Shown in pieces: positions 30,226 through 39,675 of a stretch of 64,000 nt of DNA. The notes under the pieces were generated by a model that was given only the letters and a program-made list of their open reading frames with translations, did not search any database and was not told the DNA's origin. This stretch comes from Bryobacteraceae bacterium (GTDB lineage: Bacteria; Acidobacteriota; Terriglobia; Bryobacterales; Bryobacteraceae). Position 1 is the first letter of the stretch, and the number at the start of each line of letters is the position of its first letter. Location of the stretch: positions 1 through 64,000 of the forward strand of contig JAICJH010000028.1 of NCBI GenBank assembly GCA_025928545.1, read 5' to 3'. Made by a program: the position numbers and the translations under genes.

Positions 30226-31070
30226 TTGAGTGTCACCAGATAGGCGGTCACATTGTGGATGTCCGCGTCTGTGTAAGTCCGCAACAGATCGACGTGCGCT
30301 TTCATCGGATCCGTGATGACAACTTTCGGTATATCGCCGTTGCGCGTGAAAGAACGGTAAGCGCCGTTGGAATCATGCATCGCGACATTGAAATCGTCGA
30401 TGCGATCCAAAGGTCCCGAAACGGTTTGCCCACCGGGAAGCGTGACGGCCACGGTCCTTTGACTGCGGGAAGGTCCGGATCCGCCGGCTGCTCCGCGTCC
30501 CCCGCGGCCGCCCGGAGACAACCAGCGTCCCTGCAGTTGCTGCGGCGTGTATCGCGAACCGACCCCCTTGAGATCGCCAGTCGGCGAGTGGCAGGTATTG
30601 CACTTGCCCGCTCCGTTGAAATAGGCTTCACCTTTTTTTGCATCGCCGGTCAGAACGTCCAGAAACGTGTAGGTCGTGCGATGTCCCGCGCCGTAAGCCT
30701 GCACCCGCAGCCAAGCCGCAACATCCCTGATTTCGGCGTCTGTAAGGTTAGATGGCGGCATGCCTTTATCGGGGCGGCCGTTCTTAATTGGGGGTGTCAG
30801 CAGAATGCCCTTTTCGTCTTCCAGAACGTAAAGCGATCTCACCAGATCCGTATTGTCCTTGCCGGTCAGGCCCTTGGCGGTTGCTCCATGGCATTTCGCG
30901 CAGTTTGTAGCAAACAGCTTGCCGCCCCGTTCAACAGCTGCCGGATCTTCTTTGGAGGCGGTAACGGCCGCCGGTGTAGCCGCTATTGCAGCCTTCTCGC
31001 CACTGCCTGTCTGAGCCGCCAGCGCTGTCGTCAGAACGAGCGCAACTGCCGGCGCGGTCAAATAACGCAT
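30222..31070 (-). CDS. Dihaem cytochrome c
   Basis: 282 residues with signal peptide MRYLTAPAVALVLTTALAAQ. Two CxxCH sites are visible: CAKCH at about residue 54-58 (KLFATNCAKCHGATAKGL) and CNTCH further on (NGAGKCNTCHSPTGDL). A Gly/Arg-rich linker (SPGGRGGRGAAGG) precedes a C-terminal domain without haem. It is adjacent to the PQQ dehydrogenase (ATGA overlap), so it is its likely electron acceptor. The isomerase gene ends 4 bases upstream. Confidence 0.9.
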   Translation of the reverse strand: MRYLTAPAVALVLTTALAAQTGSGEKAAIAATPAAVTASKEDPAAVERGGKLFATNCAKCHGATAKGLTGKDNTDLVRSLYVLEDEKGILLTPPIKNGRPDKGMPPSNLTDAEIRDVAAWLRVQAYGAGHRTTYTFLDVLTGDAKKGEAYFNGAGKCNTCHSPTGDLKGVGSRYTPQQLQGRWLSPGGRGGRGAAGGSGPSRSQRTVAVTLPGGQTVSGPLDRIDDFNVAMHDSNGAYRSFTRNGDIPKVVITDPMKAHVDLLRTYTDADIHNVTAYLVTLK

Positions 31071-31074
31071 AACC

Positions 31075-32106
31075 TTAAACCAGCGCCTTGCGGCAGTATT
31101 CCACGCACTTGGCGATTTCAGTCAGCACATCGGAGCCGGCCGGCGTTGCGTATTCGTACTCGATGGTCGCCTGAATATTCCACTTGTTCTTCTTGATCAG
31201 CTGCAGCACTTCAACGATGGGAGTGTCGCCCTGGCCAAACGGTGTGTTCGGGCCGTTATTCGTCTTCCGGTCCTTCACATGGATGTGCGTGACGTGATCG
31301 TGATACTTCGTCAGGAACGGAACCGGCGAAGTGCTGTTGCCGGCCACGAAGTGACCGATATCGAGATTGATGCCGTTGTATTTCGCGGCCGCCATCGCCT
31401 TTTCCCAGTTCTCCGGTGCGCCAAAAGCTTCGCCACCGGGTCCGGCGGTATGGCCGTGATAGCCGATCATCATCTTGTGTTTGTCGGCGAACTTGCCGAG
31501 CCGTTCCACATCGGCGAGGTTGCCTTCGGTCGAAAGCGCCCGCGCGCCCAGGTTTTTTGCGACGTTGAAGAAGTAATCCGTGACGGCGTCGCTGAACGAA
31601 TTGAAGTTGTCGATCTTGACGACCTGGATCAAAATTCCGGCATCTTCGTACTTCTTGCGGAATTCCTTGATCTTGTCCATCGAGAGCGCCAGGCGCCAGT
31701 CTTCCAGCTTTTTCGCGGTTTCAATCTGTTCGGGTGTGAGTGGAGCCCGACCGCCACCGCCGCCTCTGCCGCTGCCGCCGCGGGCACCGCCCCCGCCACT
31801 CCCGCCACGAGCGCCGCCCGCTGCCGCGCCCGCACGACCGGGAGCGTCGTTGGCCGAAGCATAGACGCCGGGAGCGCCGAAGTAAGCTTCCACCGGTTGC
31901 AGACGGAGTTCGCACGCACTGACGTTGACCTGCGTCATGTATTCGATGATCTTGTCCGCCGTGCCGGACATCCGCTGGAAGCTGTAGGGGGCATTGATGC
32001 CGACCTGCACGCCGCCCCATTTCGAATTGGGCTTCGCCGCTAAGAGTGTGGATGCGGGCAGCGCCGCAAGTGCAACTTTACCGAAATCGCGTCTGGTGAT
32101 ATTCAT
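31075..32106 (-). CDS. Exported sugar phosphate isomerase/epimerase family protein (TIM barrel)
   Basis: 343 residues from ATG at 32106. It starts MNITRRDFGKVALAALPAS, a Tat leader (RRDFGK). The TIM-barrel isomerase core has GVQVGINAPYSFQ, ILIQVVKIDNFNSF, IGYHGHTAGPGG, INLDIGHFVAG, HIHVKDRK and TIEYEYATPAG, with metal ligands of the AP-endonuclease-like type (Glu, Asp, His). Residues about 89-120 form a Gly/Arg/Ala/Ser-rich stretch (GGSGGGGARGGSGRGGGGG) inside the barrel, absent from most relatives. It is 4 bases upstream of the cytochrome c gene, hence one operon with the PQQ enzyme. Confidence 0.85.
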   Translation of the reverse strand: MNITRRDFGKVALAALPASTLLAAKPNSKWGGVQVGINAPYSFQRMSGTADKIIEYMTQVNVSACELRLQPVEAYFGAPGVYASANDAPGRAGAAAGGARGGSGGGGARGGSGRGGGGGRAPLTPEQIETAKKLEDWRLALSMDKIKEFRKKYEDAGILIQVVKIDNFNSFSDAVTDYFFNVAKNLGARALSTEGNLADVERLGKFADKHKMMIGYHGHTAGPGGEAFGAPENWEKAMAAAKYNGINLDIGHFVAGNSTSPVPFLTKYHDHVTHIHVKDRKTNNGPNTPFGQGDTPIVEVLQLIKKNKWNIQATIEYEYATPAGSDVLTEIAKCVEYCRKALV

Positions 32107-32210
32107 GGCCGGACCTTCCTCGAAACCGATCAACAGTATATACCCCGGGAAGGGGAGTCACCTGAACGATTTGTGCACGGGTATCGAACTAAATCGCTGC
32201 GGCCGGACGC

Positions 32211-32636
32211 TCAATTCTTAGGTGCTGCCGGCGGTCTGGTGTACACGGTTTTGAAGTCGGGCTTATTGCCTCCGAAGCTCACACTCGAGGAGGAGGACAT
32301 AGCCGGAACCTGCGTTCCGGAGGAGGGAGGATGCGGCGTGTAATCCGGGTCTGTGGTCTTTTCTGTGGTTGTGACTTCCGGCTTCTTCTTTGCTTCGACG
32401 GGTCTGGCATCCAGCCGGTCGATGTCTTCCCTGGCGATTGTCATCTGTTTGTTTTTGGCGACCACCACGATGGATTCGTCGGTCGAGTCGGCGAGCGTCG
32501 CCACGATTGGGTCGCGGACACCCTTTTGGTAGATCCGAAGCTCAGAACGGTTCGGAAGCGCCTTCACTTTGACCCATGGATTGTCGGCGCCGAAAAGCGC
32601 GGCAACGGAGAAAAGGATGAGCACGACTCGTGACAT
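32211..32636 (-). CDS. Exported protein of unknown function
   Basis: 141 residues from ATG at 32636 (MSRVVLILFSVAALFGA is a signal peptide). The middle part NRSELRIYQKGVRDPIVATL, DSTDESIVVVAKNKQM and IAREDIDRLDAR resembles a small RNA-binding-like or SH3-like beta barrel. The C-terminal half is low complexity (TTTEKTTDPDYTPHPPSSG) and ends TRPPAAPKN. No enzyme motif is seen. It is divergent from iscR, with 116 bases between. The AGGA 9 bases before the ATG is a fair ribosome site. Confidence 0.7.
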   Translation of the reverse strand: MSRVVLILFSVAALFGADNPWVKVKALPNRSELRIYQKGVRDPIVATLADSTDESIVVVAKNKQMTIAREDIDRLDARPVEAKKKPEVTTTEKTTDPDYTPHPPSSGTQVPAMSSSSSVSFGGNKPDFKTVYTRPPAAPKN

Positions 32637-32731
32637 ATAGGTATCCTCGCTGAGCCAGTCTATCACCGAGGACCAAAGTAGTCGCAATTTAAGCCGCTGA
32701 ATCCAAAGCCGCCTGTGGTATCCTCAATACA

Positions 32732-32746
32732 GGACAAAATTAGTCC
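32732..32746 (+). promoter_or_regulatory. IscR/Rrf2-type operator palindrome before iscR
   Basis: GGACAAAATTAGTCC is an inverted repeat (GGAC/GTCC arms, AT-rich 7-base spacer) preceded by AATACA. It resembles the IscR-type operators seen upstream of isc genes and lies 6 bases before the iscR ATG, where it would overlap the transcription start and the ribosome region. Autoregulation by the [2Fe-2S] form is a known feature of IscR. There is no good Shine-Dalgarno between it and the ATG. Confidence 0.7.
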
Positions 32747-32752
32747 GGATTC

Positions 32753-33223
32753 ATGCTGAAGCTAACCAAGAAAGCGGATTACGGGTTGATCGCCCTCCGG
32801 CATCTGGCCTCGGTGCCTGGCGCTACCGCCAGCACTAAGGATATAGCCGACGCGTATCATCTGCCGGTTACTCTACTGGCCAAGGTGCTCCAGCAGTTGG
32901 CTCGGGCAGGGATTGTGCAGTCGGTTTCCGGGACTAACGGCGGGTATAAATTGATCCGGCATCCGAACGCGGTTTCGGCGCTCGAAGTGGTGCGGGCGAT
33001 TGACGGCCCGGTGATTTTGACCCATTGCTTTACCGAACACGGAACCTGCGACCAATCCGATAACTGTACGGTGCGCGAACCGCTGAAGAAGGTGCATGAA
33101 GCGATTCTGGATGTTTTGAACCGTTTCACGATAACCGATCTGGCGGAGTCGCGGAGTATGAAGCTGACGCCCGGACCGGTGCCGCTGAATCCGGCGTCCA
33201 CGATTGTTCATCAGGAAATCTGA
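32753..33223 (+). CDS. iscR: Rrf2-family iron-sulfur cluster regulator IscR
   Basis: 156 residues. A winged helix covers residues about 1-75 ([29 protein letters not shown]). The three cluster cysteines are Cys92, Cys99 and Cys105 ([15 protein letters not shown]), with His in the ligand area, matching the spacing of IscR. It is first in the isc operon and probably represses it when iron-sulfur supply is adequate. The operator-like palindrome just upstream supports autoregulation. The ATG at 32753 gives the expected N-terminus ([12 protein letters not shown]). Confidence 0.94.
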   Translation: MLKLTKKADYGLIALRHLASVPGATASTKDIADAYHLPVTLLAKVLQQLARAGIVQSVSGTNGGYKLIRHPNAVSALEVVRAIDGPVILTHCFTEHGTCDQSDNCTVREPLKKVHEAILDVLNRFTITDLAESRSMKLTPGPVPLNPASTIVHQEI

Positions 33224-33242
33224 GAAGAGAACGAGTTTACAT

Positions 33243-34460
33243 ATGATCAAGCTGCCTATTTACCTCGACAATCACGCGACGACACGCGTGGATCCGCGCG
33301 TGGTTTCCGCCATGCTGCCCTATTTCACGGAACACTTCGGCAACGCCGCGAGCCGCAATCACGAATTTGGCTGGGAAGCCGAACAGGCGGTGGATAAAGC
33401 CCGCAAGCAGATCGCGGATTTGATCGGCGCGACGTCAAAGGAAATCATCTTCACCAGCGGCGCCACGGAATCGAACAACCTGGCGATCAAGGGTGTGGCC
33501 GAGATGTACGCCGAAAAAGGCAACCACATCATTACTGAAGTGACCGAGCACAAAGCCGTGCTCGATACCTGCAAGAAGCTGGAAAAGAACGGCTATCGGA
33601 TCACCTACCTGCCGGTGATGGGCGATGGGCTGATCGACCTCGAAATGCTGAAAGAAGCGTTCACGGATAAGACGATCCTGGTCAGCATCATGTACGCGAA
33701 TAACGAGCTTGGCGTGATCCAGCCGATTCGCGAAATCGGAAAACTCTGCCGCGAGCGTGGCGTCCTGTTCCATGTGGATGGCGTCCAGGCGGTCGGCAAG
33801 GTCCCGGTCAACGTGAACACCGACAACATCGATATGCTCTCGATCAGCGCGCACAAGATGTACGGTCCGAAGGGCGTTGGCGCGTTGTACGTCCGCAGGC
33901 GCAATCCGCGCGTGCAGATTACCGCGCAAATCGATGGCGGCGGTCACGAACGCGGTATGCGCTCGGGTACGCTGAACGTCCCCGGAATCGTGGGTCTGGG
34001 CGAAGCGTGTGAACTTTGCAACAAGGAAATGGCGGAGGAGACGGTGCGGCTGCGAACGCTGCGCGATCGTCTGAAGGCGAAGCTGGAAGCGGGTCTCGAC
34101 GAGGTTTACATCAACGGCTCCATGGAGCACCGCCTGCCGCACAGCCTCAATATGAGTTTTGCCTACGTGGAAGGCGAATCGCTGCTGATGGGGATTAACG
34201 ATATCGCGGTTTCGAGCGGCTCCGCCTGCACTTCGGCGACGCTCGAACCGAGCTACGTACTGAAGGCGCTTGGCGTTGGCGATGACATCGCGCACTCGTC
34301 CATCCGTTTCGGCATCGGGCGGTTTAACACGGAAGAAGAGATTGATTACGTAGCAGCCAAACTGATCGATGTGGTCGTGAAGTTGCGCGAACTTTCTCCG
34401 TTATATGAAATGGCGAAAGAAGGAATCGATCTTTCCACCGTTCAATGGGCGCACGATTAA
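33243..34460 (+). CDS. iscS: Cysteine desulfurase IscS
   Basis: 405 residues from ATG at 33243; an upstream in-frame ATG at 33204 overlaps iscR and is unlikely. The PLP lysine is in [12 protein letters not shown], the PLP-binding area has [13 protein letters not shown] and VDGVQAVGK, and the persulfide cysteine is in [13 protein letters not shown]. It releases sulfur from cysteine as a persulfide and hands it to IscU. Group I (IscS/NifS) layout is clear from the extended C-terminus. 27 bases separate it from iscU. Confidence 0.97.
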   Translation: MIKLPIYLDNHATTRVDPRVVSAMLPYFTEHFGNAASRNHEFGWEAEQAVDKARKQIADLIGATSKEIIFTSGATESNNLAIKGVAEMYAEKGNHIITEVTEHKAVLDTCKKLEKNGYRITYLPVMGDGLIDLEMLKEAFTDKTILVSIMYANNELGVIQPIREIGKLCRERGVLFHVDGVQAVGKVPVNVNTDNIDMLSISAHKMYGPKGVGALYVRRRNPRVQITAQIDGGGHERGMRSGTLNVPGIVGLGEACELCNKEMAEETVRLRTLRDRLKAKLEAGLDEVYINGSMEHRLPHSLNMSFAYVEGESLLMGINDIAVSSGSACTSATLEPSYVLKALGVGDDIAHSSIRFGIGRFNTEEEIDYVAAKLIDVVVKLRELSPLYEMAKEGIDLSTVQWAHD

Positions 34461-34487
34461 CAAGAGATCTGATAAGGAGACACTGAC

Positions 34488-34901
34488 ATGGCATATTCCG
34501 ATAAGGTTCTGGATCACTACAACAATCCGCGCAACGTGGGTTCGCTCGACAAGAGCTCGGCCAGCGTTGGCACCGGCATGGTCGGCGCGCCGGAGTGCGG
34601 CGACGTGATGAAGCTGCAGATCAAGGTCAACGACGAGAGCGGCATCATTGAAGATGCGAAGTTCAAGACGTTCGGCTGCGGCAGCGCCATCGCGAGTTCC
34701 TCGCTGGCGACTGAATGGCTGAAGGGCAAGACGGTGGATCAGGCTCTCGAAATCAAGAACACCGATATCGTGAACGAACTCAGCCTGCCGCCGGTCAAGA
34801 TTCACTGCTCGGTACTCGCCGAAGACGCTATCAAGGCCGCGATCAGCGACTATCGCGCCAAGCAGACGAAGCAAGTGCCGGCGGCCCAAACGGTGGCGTA
34901 A
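34488..34901 (+). CDS. iscU: Iron-sulfur scaffold protein IscU
   Basis: 137 residues. The three cluster ligands are Cys37 (GAPECGDV), Cys64 (TFGCGSAIASS) and Cys107 (KIHCSVLAE), with His106 beside the last. The chaperone-binding motif LPPVK is at 100-104, so HscA recognition should be intact. The C-terminus is extended by about 15 residues. It assembles clusters before transfer to apoproteins. Its TAA touches the iscA ATG. Confidence 0.97.
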   Translation: MAYSDKVLDHYNNPRNVGSLDKSSASVGTGMVGAPECGDVMKLQIKVNDESGIIEDAKFKTFGCGSAIASSSLATEWLKGKTVDQALEIKNTDIVNELSLPPVKIHCSVLAEDAIKAAISDYRAKQTKQVPAAQTVA

Positions 34902-35240
34902 ATGACTACGGCTGAACAAGAGATTCAGGTCACCCCGAAGGCGATCCAGAAAATTCGAACCACGTTCGAAAAGATGGGCGCCAAGGGAGGCCTGCGTCTT
35001 GGCGTACTGGGCGGCGGATGCTCGGGGCTGAGCTATCAGTTCAAATTCGATGCGCAGCCGCGTCCGAAGGACAAAGTCTTCGACTTCGACGGCGTGCAGA
35101 TCTTCGTCGACCCGAAAAGCATCCTGTATCTTCACGGCCTCACGCTCGATTACAAGGAAACGCTGATGCAGTCGGGCTTTGTGTTTGAGAATCCCAACGC
35201 AAAGAAAAGCTGCGGCTGCGGAACGTCGTTCACGGCCTAG
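34902..35240 (+). CDS. iscA: A-type iron-sulfur carrier IscA
   Basis: 112 residues with the three conserved cysteines Cys40 (LGGGCSGLSYQF), Cys104 and Cys106 (SCGCGTSF). It carries iron or assembled clusters to targets. It starts directly at the end of iscU and is followed by hscB after 6 bases. Confidence 0.95.
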   Translation: MTTAEQEIQVTPKAIQKIRTTFEKMGAKGGLRLGVLGGGCSGLSYQFKFDAQPRPKDKVFDFDGVQIFVDPKSILYLHGLTLDYKETLMQSGFVFENPNAKKSCGCGTSFTA

Positions 35241-35246
35241 TCTCCT

Positions 35247-35789
35247 GTGCCAGATTACTTTGAAGCGTTCGGCATGCCGCCGCAGCTTGCTGTGGATGTC
35301 AAACAGCTGGAGAAGACTTTCTACTCACTCAGCAGGAAGCTGCATCCGGATCTGTTTGCACGGAAATCCGTAGGCGAGCAGGAAGCCGCTCTGGAAACTT
35401 CGGCAATCCTGAACGATGCTTATCGAACCCTTCGGGATCCCATCGCCCGGGCGCTTTACCTGCTCAGGCAGGAAGGCTTCGATATCGCGGAGCAGGGAAC
35501 CAAAGACGTACCGCCCGAATTGTTAGAAGAAGTCTTCGAACTGAACATGGCGCTCGAAGAACTTCGCAGCGGCGATGAAGACGCCCGGGCACAACTGGAA
35601 TCCGCCCGGCATCGCTTTGAGGGCATGCGCGACGAAATTGATTCAGCCATGCAGTTGAAATTCGCGGAGTGGGATACCACCCATGACCGCGCAATCCTCG
35701 ACGCGATTCGCGGTCAGTTAAACCGCAGGAAGTACATTACGAACCTGATTGCAAGGACGGAAGAAGCAGATGTTTCAGATCGAATTTGA
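35247..35789 (+). CDS. hscB: Co-chaperone HscB
   Basis: 180 residues from GTG at 35247. The J-domain is at residues about 1-75 with the HPD triplet at 33-35 ([12 protein letters not shown]), and the C-terminal helical domain for IscU binding has [19 protein letters not shown]. It recruits IscU to HscA and stimulates ATP hydrolysis. It overlaps hscA by 20 bases. Confidence 0.95.
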   Translation: MPDYFEAFGMPPQLAVDVKQLEKTFYSLSRKLHPDLFARKSVGEQEAALETSAILNDAYRTLRDPIARALYLLRQEGFDIAEQGTKDVPPELLEEVFELNMALEELRSGDEDARAQLESARHRFEGMRDEIDSAMQLKFAEWDTTHDRAILDAIRGQLNRRKYITNLIARTEEADVSDRI

Positions 35790-37608
35790 CAATCAGGACA
35801 CCGTCGTAGGCATCGACCTCGGAACCACGAATAGTCTCATCGCCCGAATGAACCTGACGAAGCCCGAAATTATCGGCGGCATCGTCCCGAGCATCGTGTC
35901 GCTGAAGGCCGATGGCGAAGTCATTGTGGGCGACCCCGCCCGCCAGGAACTTATCGATCATCCGGAGCGCACAGTCTATTCCGTGAAGCGGTTGATGGGC
36001 CGGGGAATCTCAGACGTTCAGGACGAACTGAAGCTGTTCCCGTTCCACATTGCGGAAGGCAGCGAATCGGTGATCCGGCTGCTGCTTGGCGAAAAGACGC
36101 TGACGCCGTCCGAAGTATCGGCTCTGATCCTGCGGCAATTGAAGAAGAATGCCGAGGCTGAACTGGGTACTCCTGTAACGAAAGCTGTCATCACGGTGCC
36201 CGCGTACTTCAACGACGCGCAGAGGCAGGCCACCCGCGATGCCGGACGTATTGCGGGACTCGAAGTCCTGCGTCTGGTCAACGAGCCCACCGCCGCCGCA
36301 CTGGCCTATGGGCTGGACAAGCGCCGCGAAGGCGTTATTGCCGTTTACGATCTGGGCGGCGGCACGTTCGATATCTCGATCCTGAAGCTGCACGACGGCA
36401 TCTTTGAAGTGCTGGCCACGAACGGCGACACGCATCTCGGCGGCGACGATATCGATAACCGCTTGCTGAAGATTGCGCTCGAAGATATTCAGAGCGAATG
36501 GGGCGCCGATATCTCGCATTCGGGCGGCGCAGTACAGACGCTGCGAGCGGCGGTCATCAAAGCCAAGGAAGCGCTTTCCTTCGCGCCGTCGGCGAAGATC
36601 GACTTCGCTTGGAACGGGAAGACCTACCAGCGCGAAATTTCCCGGGACCTGTTCGAAGGCCTCATCCGCGACATCGTGGATCGCACCCTGGGCCCTTGCC
36701 GGGACTGTATACGCGATGCGAAGGTGACGCCGGAGGAAATCGACGAAGTGGTGCTGGTGGGCGGTTCAACGCGGATTCCGCTGGTGCGCAGTGCGGTCGA
36801 AGTCCTGTTTCGCGCTCGTCCACATACGGAATTGAATCCCGACGAAGTCGTGGCGCTTGGGGCGGCCGTGCAGGCTGGAATTCTCGCGGGAACGGTTGAG
36901 AATCAGTTGCTGCTCGATGTGACGCCGCTTTCGCTCGGCATCGAAATTTACGGCGGCGTGGTTTCGAAGATCATTCATCGCAATTCCACGATTCCCGCCA
37001 GTGCCGGCGAGACGTTCACAACCGGTATAGACGGACAGACGAACGTGCTGATCCACGTGGTGCAGGGCGAGCGCGAACTGGCCAAAGACTGCCGCAGTCT
37101 GGCCAGATTCGATCTGAAAGGCATCGCACCGATGCCGGCGGGAATGGCACGAATCGAAGTCCGGTTTCTCATCGACGCGAACGGAATCCTCAACGTGACG
37201 GCACGCGATGCCCGCACTGGACTCGAGCAATCGATGGACGTCAAGCCGTCGTATGGCCTCACCGACGAGCAGGTAGAGGCAATGATCGAAGCCTCCATCG
37301 ATCATGCGGAAGAAGACTTTCAGGCCGCGCAGTTAGCCGGTGCGCGGGTCGATGCGGATGCGATCCTGGCAGCCACATCGAAAGCACAGCGGAACGATGC
37401 CTGGCTGGCGCTCTCAGACGAAGAACGCAAGGCTGTCACCGACGCCATCAACCGGCTGCAGCTCGCATACCATTCCGACGATCACAATGTGATTCGAAGC
37501 CAGATCGAACATCTGAACGAAGCCACCCACAGCCTGGCTGAGCAAATGATGAATACGGCCGTGAGTTCCGCCCTGAAGGGCACTAAGGTCTCGGAGCAGC
37601 CTGAATAA
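35770..37608 (+). CDS. hscA: Hsp70-type chaperone HscA
   Basis: 612 residues from ATG at 35770. The ATPase has [12 protein letters not shown] (phosphate 1), [25 protein letters not shown] and [13 protein letters not shown]. The substrate-binding domain has [15 protein letters not shown] and [20 protein letters not shown]. It uses ATP to help transfer clusters from IscU. It ends the operon: no fdx or iscX follows. Its last 26 bases overlap the convergent gene at 37583-38533. Confidence 0.96.
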   Translation: MFQIEFDNQDTVVGIDLGTTNSLIARMNLTKPEIIGGIVPSIVSLKADGEVIVGDPARQELIDHPERTVYSVKRLMGRGISDVQDELKLFPFHIAEGSESVIRLLLGEKTLTPSEVSALILRQLKKNAEAELGTPVTKAVITVPAYFNDAQRQATRDAGRIAGLEVLRLVNEPTAAALAYGLDKRREGVIAVYDLGGGTFDISILKLHDGIFEVLATNGDTHLGGDDIDNRLLKIALEDIQSEWGADISHSGGAVQTLRAAVIKAKEALSFAPSAKIDFAWNGKTYQREISRDLFEGLIRDIVDRTLGPCRDCIRDAKVTPEEIDEVVLVGGSTRIPLVRSAVEVLFRARPHTELNPDEVVALGAAVQAGILAGTVENQLLLDVTPLSLGIEIYGGVVSKIIHRNSTIPASAGETFTTGIDGQTNVLIHVVQGERELAKDCRSLARFDLKGIAPMPAGMARIEVRFLIDANGILNVTARDARTGLEQSMDVKPSYGLTDEQVEAMIEASIDHAEEDFQAAQLAGARVDADAILAATSKAQRNDAWLALSDEERKAVTDAINRLQLAYHSDDHNVIRSQIEHLNEATHSLAEQMMNTAVSSALKGTKVSEQPE

Positions 37609-38533
37609 ATACCTGCCGGGCGCAGGAATTTCCCTCGATCTGGAAAAGCCGCGACTGGATCACGCTTCGGGGCGCAGCCGGAAATCCTGGATTCAGCAGT
37701 GACAGGCGGTACTCACCTGCTTTCAGACCATCGAAAGCGTAACGGCCTTCCGCGTCAGATCGAGAGTAATGGACCCCCGCGCCGCCGTCCAGTTCGATGA
37801 GCGCACCGGAGATGGGCTCGGTGACCGCATCCTCATACCGCGGTAGATTCTGATCGGAGTAGCTCGAACTAACGAAGCCTTCAAGGCGCGTCGATTCTTT
37901 TTCCGATTTCTGAAGGAAAGACAGAAAGCCGAGATCGCCGCGTTCATCCGAAAGGCGGCGCGTGCGCATGCAGACGCTGGTTTCCAGTTTCCCCGATGCT
38001 TCATCTTCCAAAGCGTAGACCAGATAAGTTTCGCCGGCTTGAAAATCAATGCCGCAATCGCCGCTGCCCGTCCAGATCTCCAGAGTTTTCGGTTTGTCGT
38101 CGTCGCCGTCGTCATCGCCATGCTTGTACATTGTCCCGACGCGAAACTTTGCGACGCGCCCCTCCGACTGAGCGGCTTCGAACGCAGCCTGGAGCGCCTG
38201 TTGCGAAGGGGCGTCGGCGATTAACGAACGCGCGTAATCGGGCATGCCAGCAAACATATCGAGATAGATCTTCTTCAATTTCGCGAGGGCCTCAGGCGAC
38301 TTATCGGCTTGTAGTTTTGCAGTCTCGGCGGCCGGCATGGAGGCCATCGCTTTTGAGCGCGTGTAGGGATCGAGAAACGGCGGTGCGACGGATTCCACGG
38401 TGCCGACAAACACCGCGTCGGACTGGCGGGTTTCATCGCAAACTCCGTAATGAACCATACAAGGGCAGGTAGCCGGCAGTGTCTGCGCGGCAAGCAATGC
38501 GAGCATCAGCGAAGTCGACAGCCTGCACCACAT
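37583..38533 (-). CDS. Exported protein with carboxypeptidase-regulatory-like C-terminus
   Basis: 316 residues with signal peptide [25 protein letters not shown]. Cysteines in [13 protein letters not shown] and CGIDF, CMRTRR suggest disulfides and an NTR/TIMP-like fold (the family often starts C-x-C in the mature chain and has a FVGTVESV strand). Residues about 215-316 look like a carboxypeptidase regulatory domain ([34 protein letters not shown]). Function is unknown. It overlaps hscA tail-to-tail by 26 bases and is divergent from the peroxidase. Confidence 0.75.
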   Translation of the reverse strand: MWCRLSTSLMLALLAAQTLPATCPCMVHYGVCDETRQSDAVFVGTVESVAPPFLDPYTRSKAMASMPAAETAKLQADKSPEALAKLKKIYLDMFAGMPDYARSLIADAPSQQALQAAFEAAQSEGRVAKFRVGTMYKHGDDDGDDDKPKTLEIWTGSGDCGIDFQAGETYLVYALEDEASGKLETSVCMRTRRLSDERGDLGFLSFLQKSEKESTRLEGFVSSSYSDQNLPRYEDAVTEPISGALIELDGGAGVHYSRSDAEGRYAFDGLKAGEYRLSLLNPGFPAAPRSVIQSRLFQIEGNSCARQVFIQAAPRP

Positions 38534-38596
38534 GGCCTCATGCTAGCAATAACAAAACGCGATCGGCCGTTCGCTATGATAAATGGCGTGTTCAGC

Positions 38597-39673
38597 ATGA
38601 ATAGAAGGATCTCGAAGACTTTATTTTGTGTTGTTCCGATATCGTTGTTGATCGTTTCCTGCGGCGAGAAAGCGAAAGAGCCGGAGGCGCCTGTAAAACC
38701 AATCGGGCAGGCGGTTGCGATTGAATCTCCGCTCGGTCTTCCGCCCGTTCCAATTCCCGCCGACAATCCTCCTACAGCCGACACGATTGCGCTGGGCCGG
38801 CGGCTCTATTACGATTTGCAGCTGTCGGGTAACAACACCATGGCCTGCGCTAACTGCCATAGCCCGACGATGTATTTTACGGACGGCAGGCCGGTTTCAA
38901 CGGGCATCGCCGGCAAGACGGGAACGCGCAACGCGCCTACTGTTCTGAACGCCGCTTATCAGCCGGTTCAGTTCTGGGACGGGCGCGCCACCAGCCTGGA
39001 AGATCAGGCGGGCGGTCCGATTCAGAACCCGGTTGAGATGAACCAGAAACACGATGTGATGGTGGCGAAGCTCGGCAAGATGACCGAGTATCAGGACGCC
39101 TTCGACAAGGCTTTCGGCAAAGGCCCGATCAATGTTCTCAAGGTGGAAAAGGCCATCGCAAGCTTCGAGCGGACGCTGCTCAGCGGCAATTCGCCGTTCG
39201 ATAAATACCAGTACGGCGGCGATAAGAACGCGATGTCCGCAGCGGCGATTCGCGGGCTGGCGATCTTCAAAGACAAGACCAAAGGCAATTGCGTTACCTG
39301 CCACACAATTGAAGATAAGTTTGCGCTGTTTTCCGACGGGAAGTTTCACAATCTGGGTACGGGGATCGATGCGAACGGAGAGCTGAAAGATCAGGGGCGG
39401 TACGACGAGACGCACCTCGATGCCGACCGCGGTGCGTTTCGCACTCCCACTCTTCGCGATGTCGCGAAGACGGCTCCCTATATGCACGATGGCAGCGTGA
39501 AGACGCTGAAGGATGTGGTGGATTTCTATGTCGGCGGCGGAACTTCCAATCCGCACCTGGATAAGGAAATCAAAGAACTGAAACTGAAAGGGCCGGAACG
39601 CGAGGATCTGGTGGCATTTCTTGAAGCCCTGACGGGCGATATGCCGCCGAACTCAGGGCCTCCAGGAAAGTAA
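38597..39673 (+). CDS. MauG/cytochrome-c-peroxidase-like dihaem lipoprotein
   Basis: 358 residues from ATG at 38597. The leader with lipobox (SLLIVSCGEK) makes it a lipoprotein. Haem sites are CANCH at 84-88 and CVTCH at 232-236. Signature stretches include LGRRLYYDLQLSGNNTMAC, NAPTVLNAAYQPVQFWDGR and FRTPTLRDVAKTAPYMHDG, diagnostic of bacterial cytochrome c peroxidases and MauG. It probably reduces peroxide or carries out oxidative protein modification in the periplasm. First gene of a four-gene operon; 2 bases separate it from the next. Confidence 0.93.
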   Translation: MNRRISKTLFCVVPISLLIVSCGEKAKEPEAPVKPIGQAVAIESPLGLPPVPIPADNPPTADTIALGRRLYYDLQLSGNNTMACANCHSPTMYFTDGRPVSTGIAGKTGTRNAPTVLNAAYQPVQFWDGRATSLEDQAGGPIQNPVEMNQKHDVMVAKLGKMTEYQDAFDKAFGKGPINVLKVEKAIASFERTLLSGNSPFDKYQYGGDKNAMSAAAIRGLAIFKDKTKGNCVTCHTIEDKFALFSDGKFHNLGTGIDANGELKDQGRYDETHLDADRGAFRTPTLRDVAKTAPYMHDGSVKTLKDVVDFYVGGGTSNPHLDKEIKELKLKGPEREDLVAFLEALTGDMPPNSGPPGK

Positions 39674-39675
39674 CG

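Noticed and set aside
33435-34295. A 286-residue frame antisense to iscS
   Set aside because: Fully inside a strongly conserved gene, with shadow-like composition.
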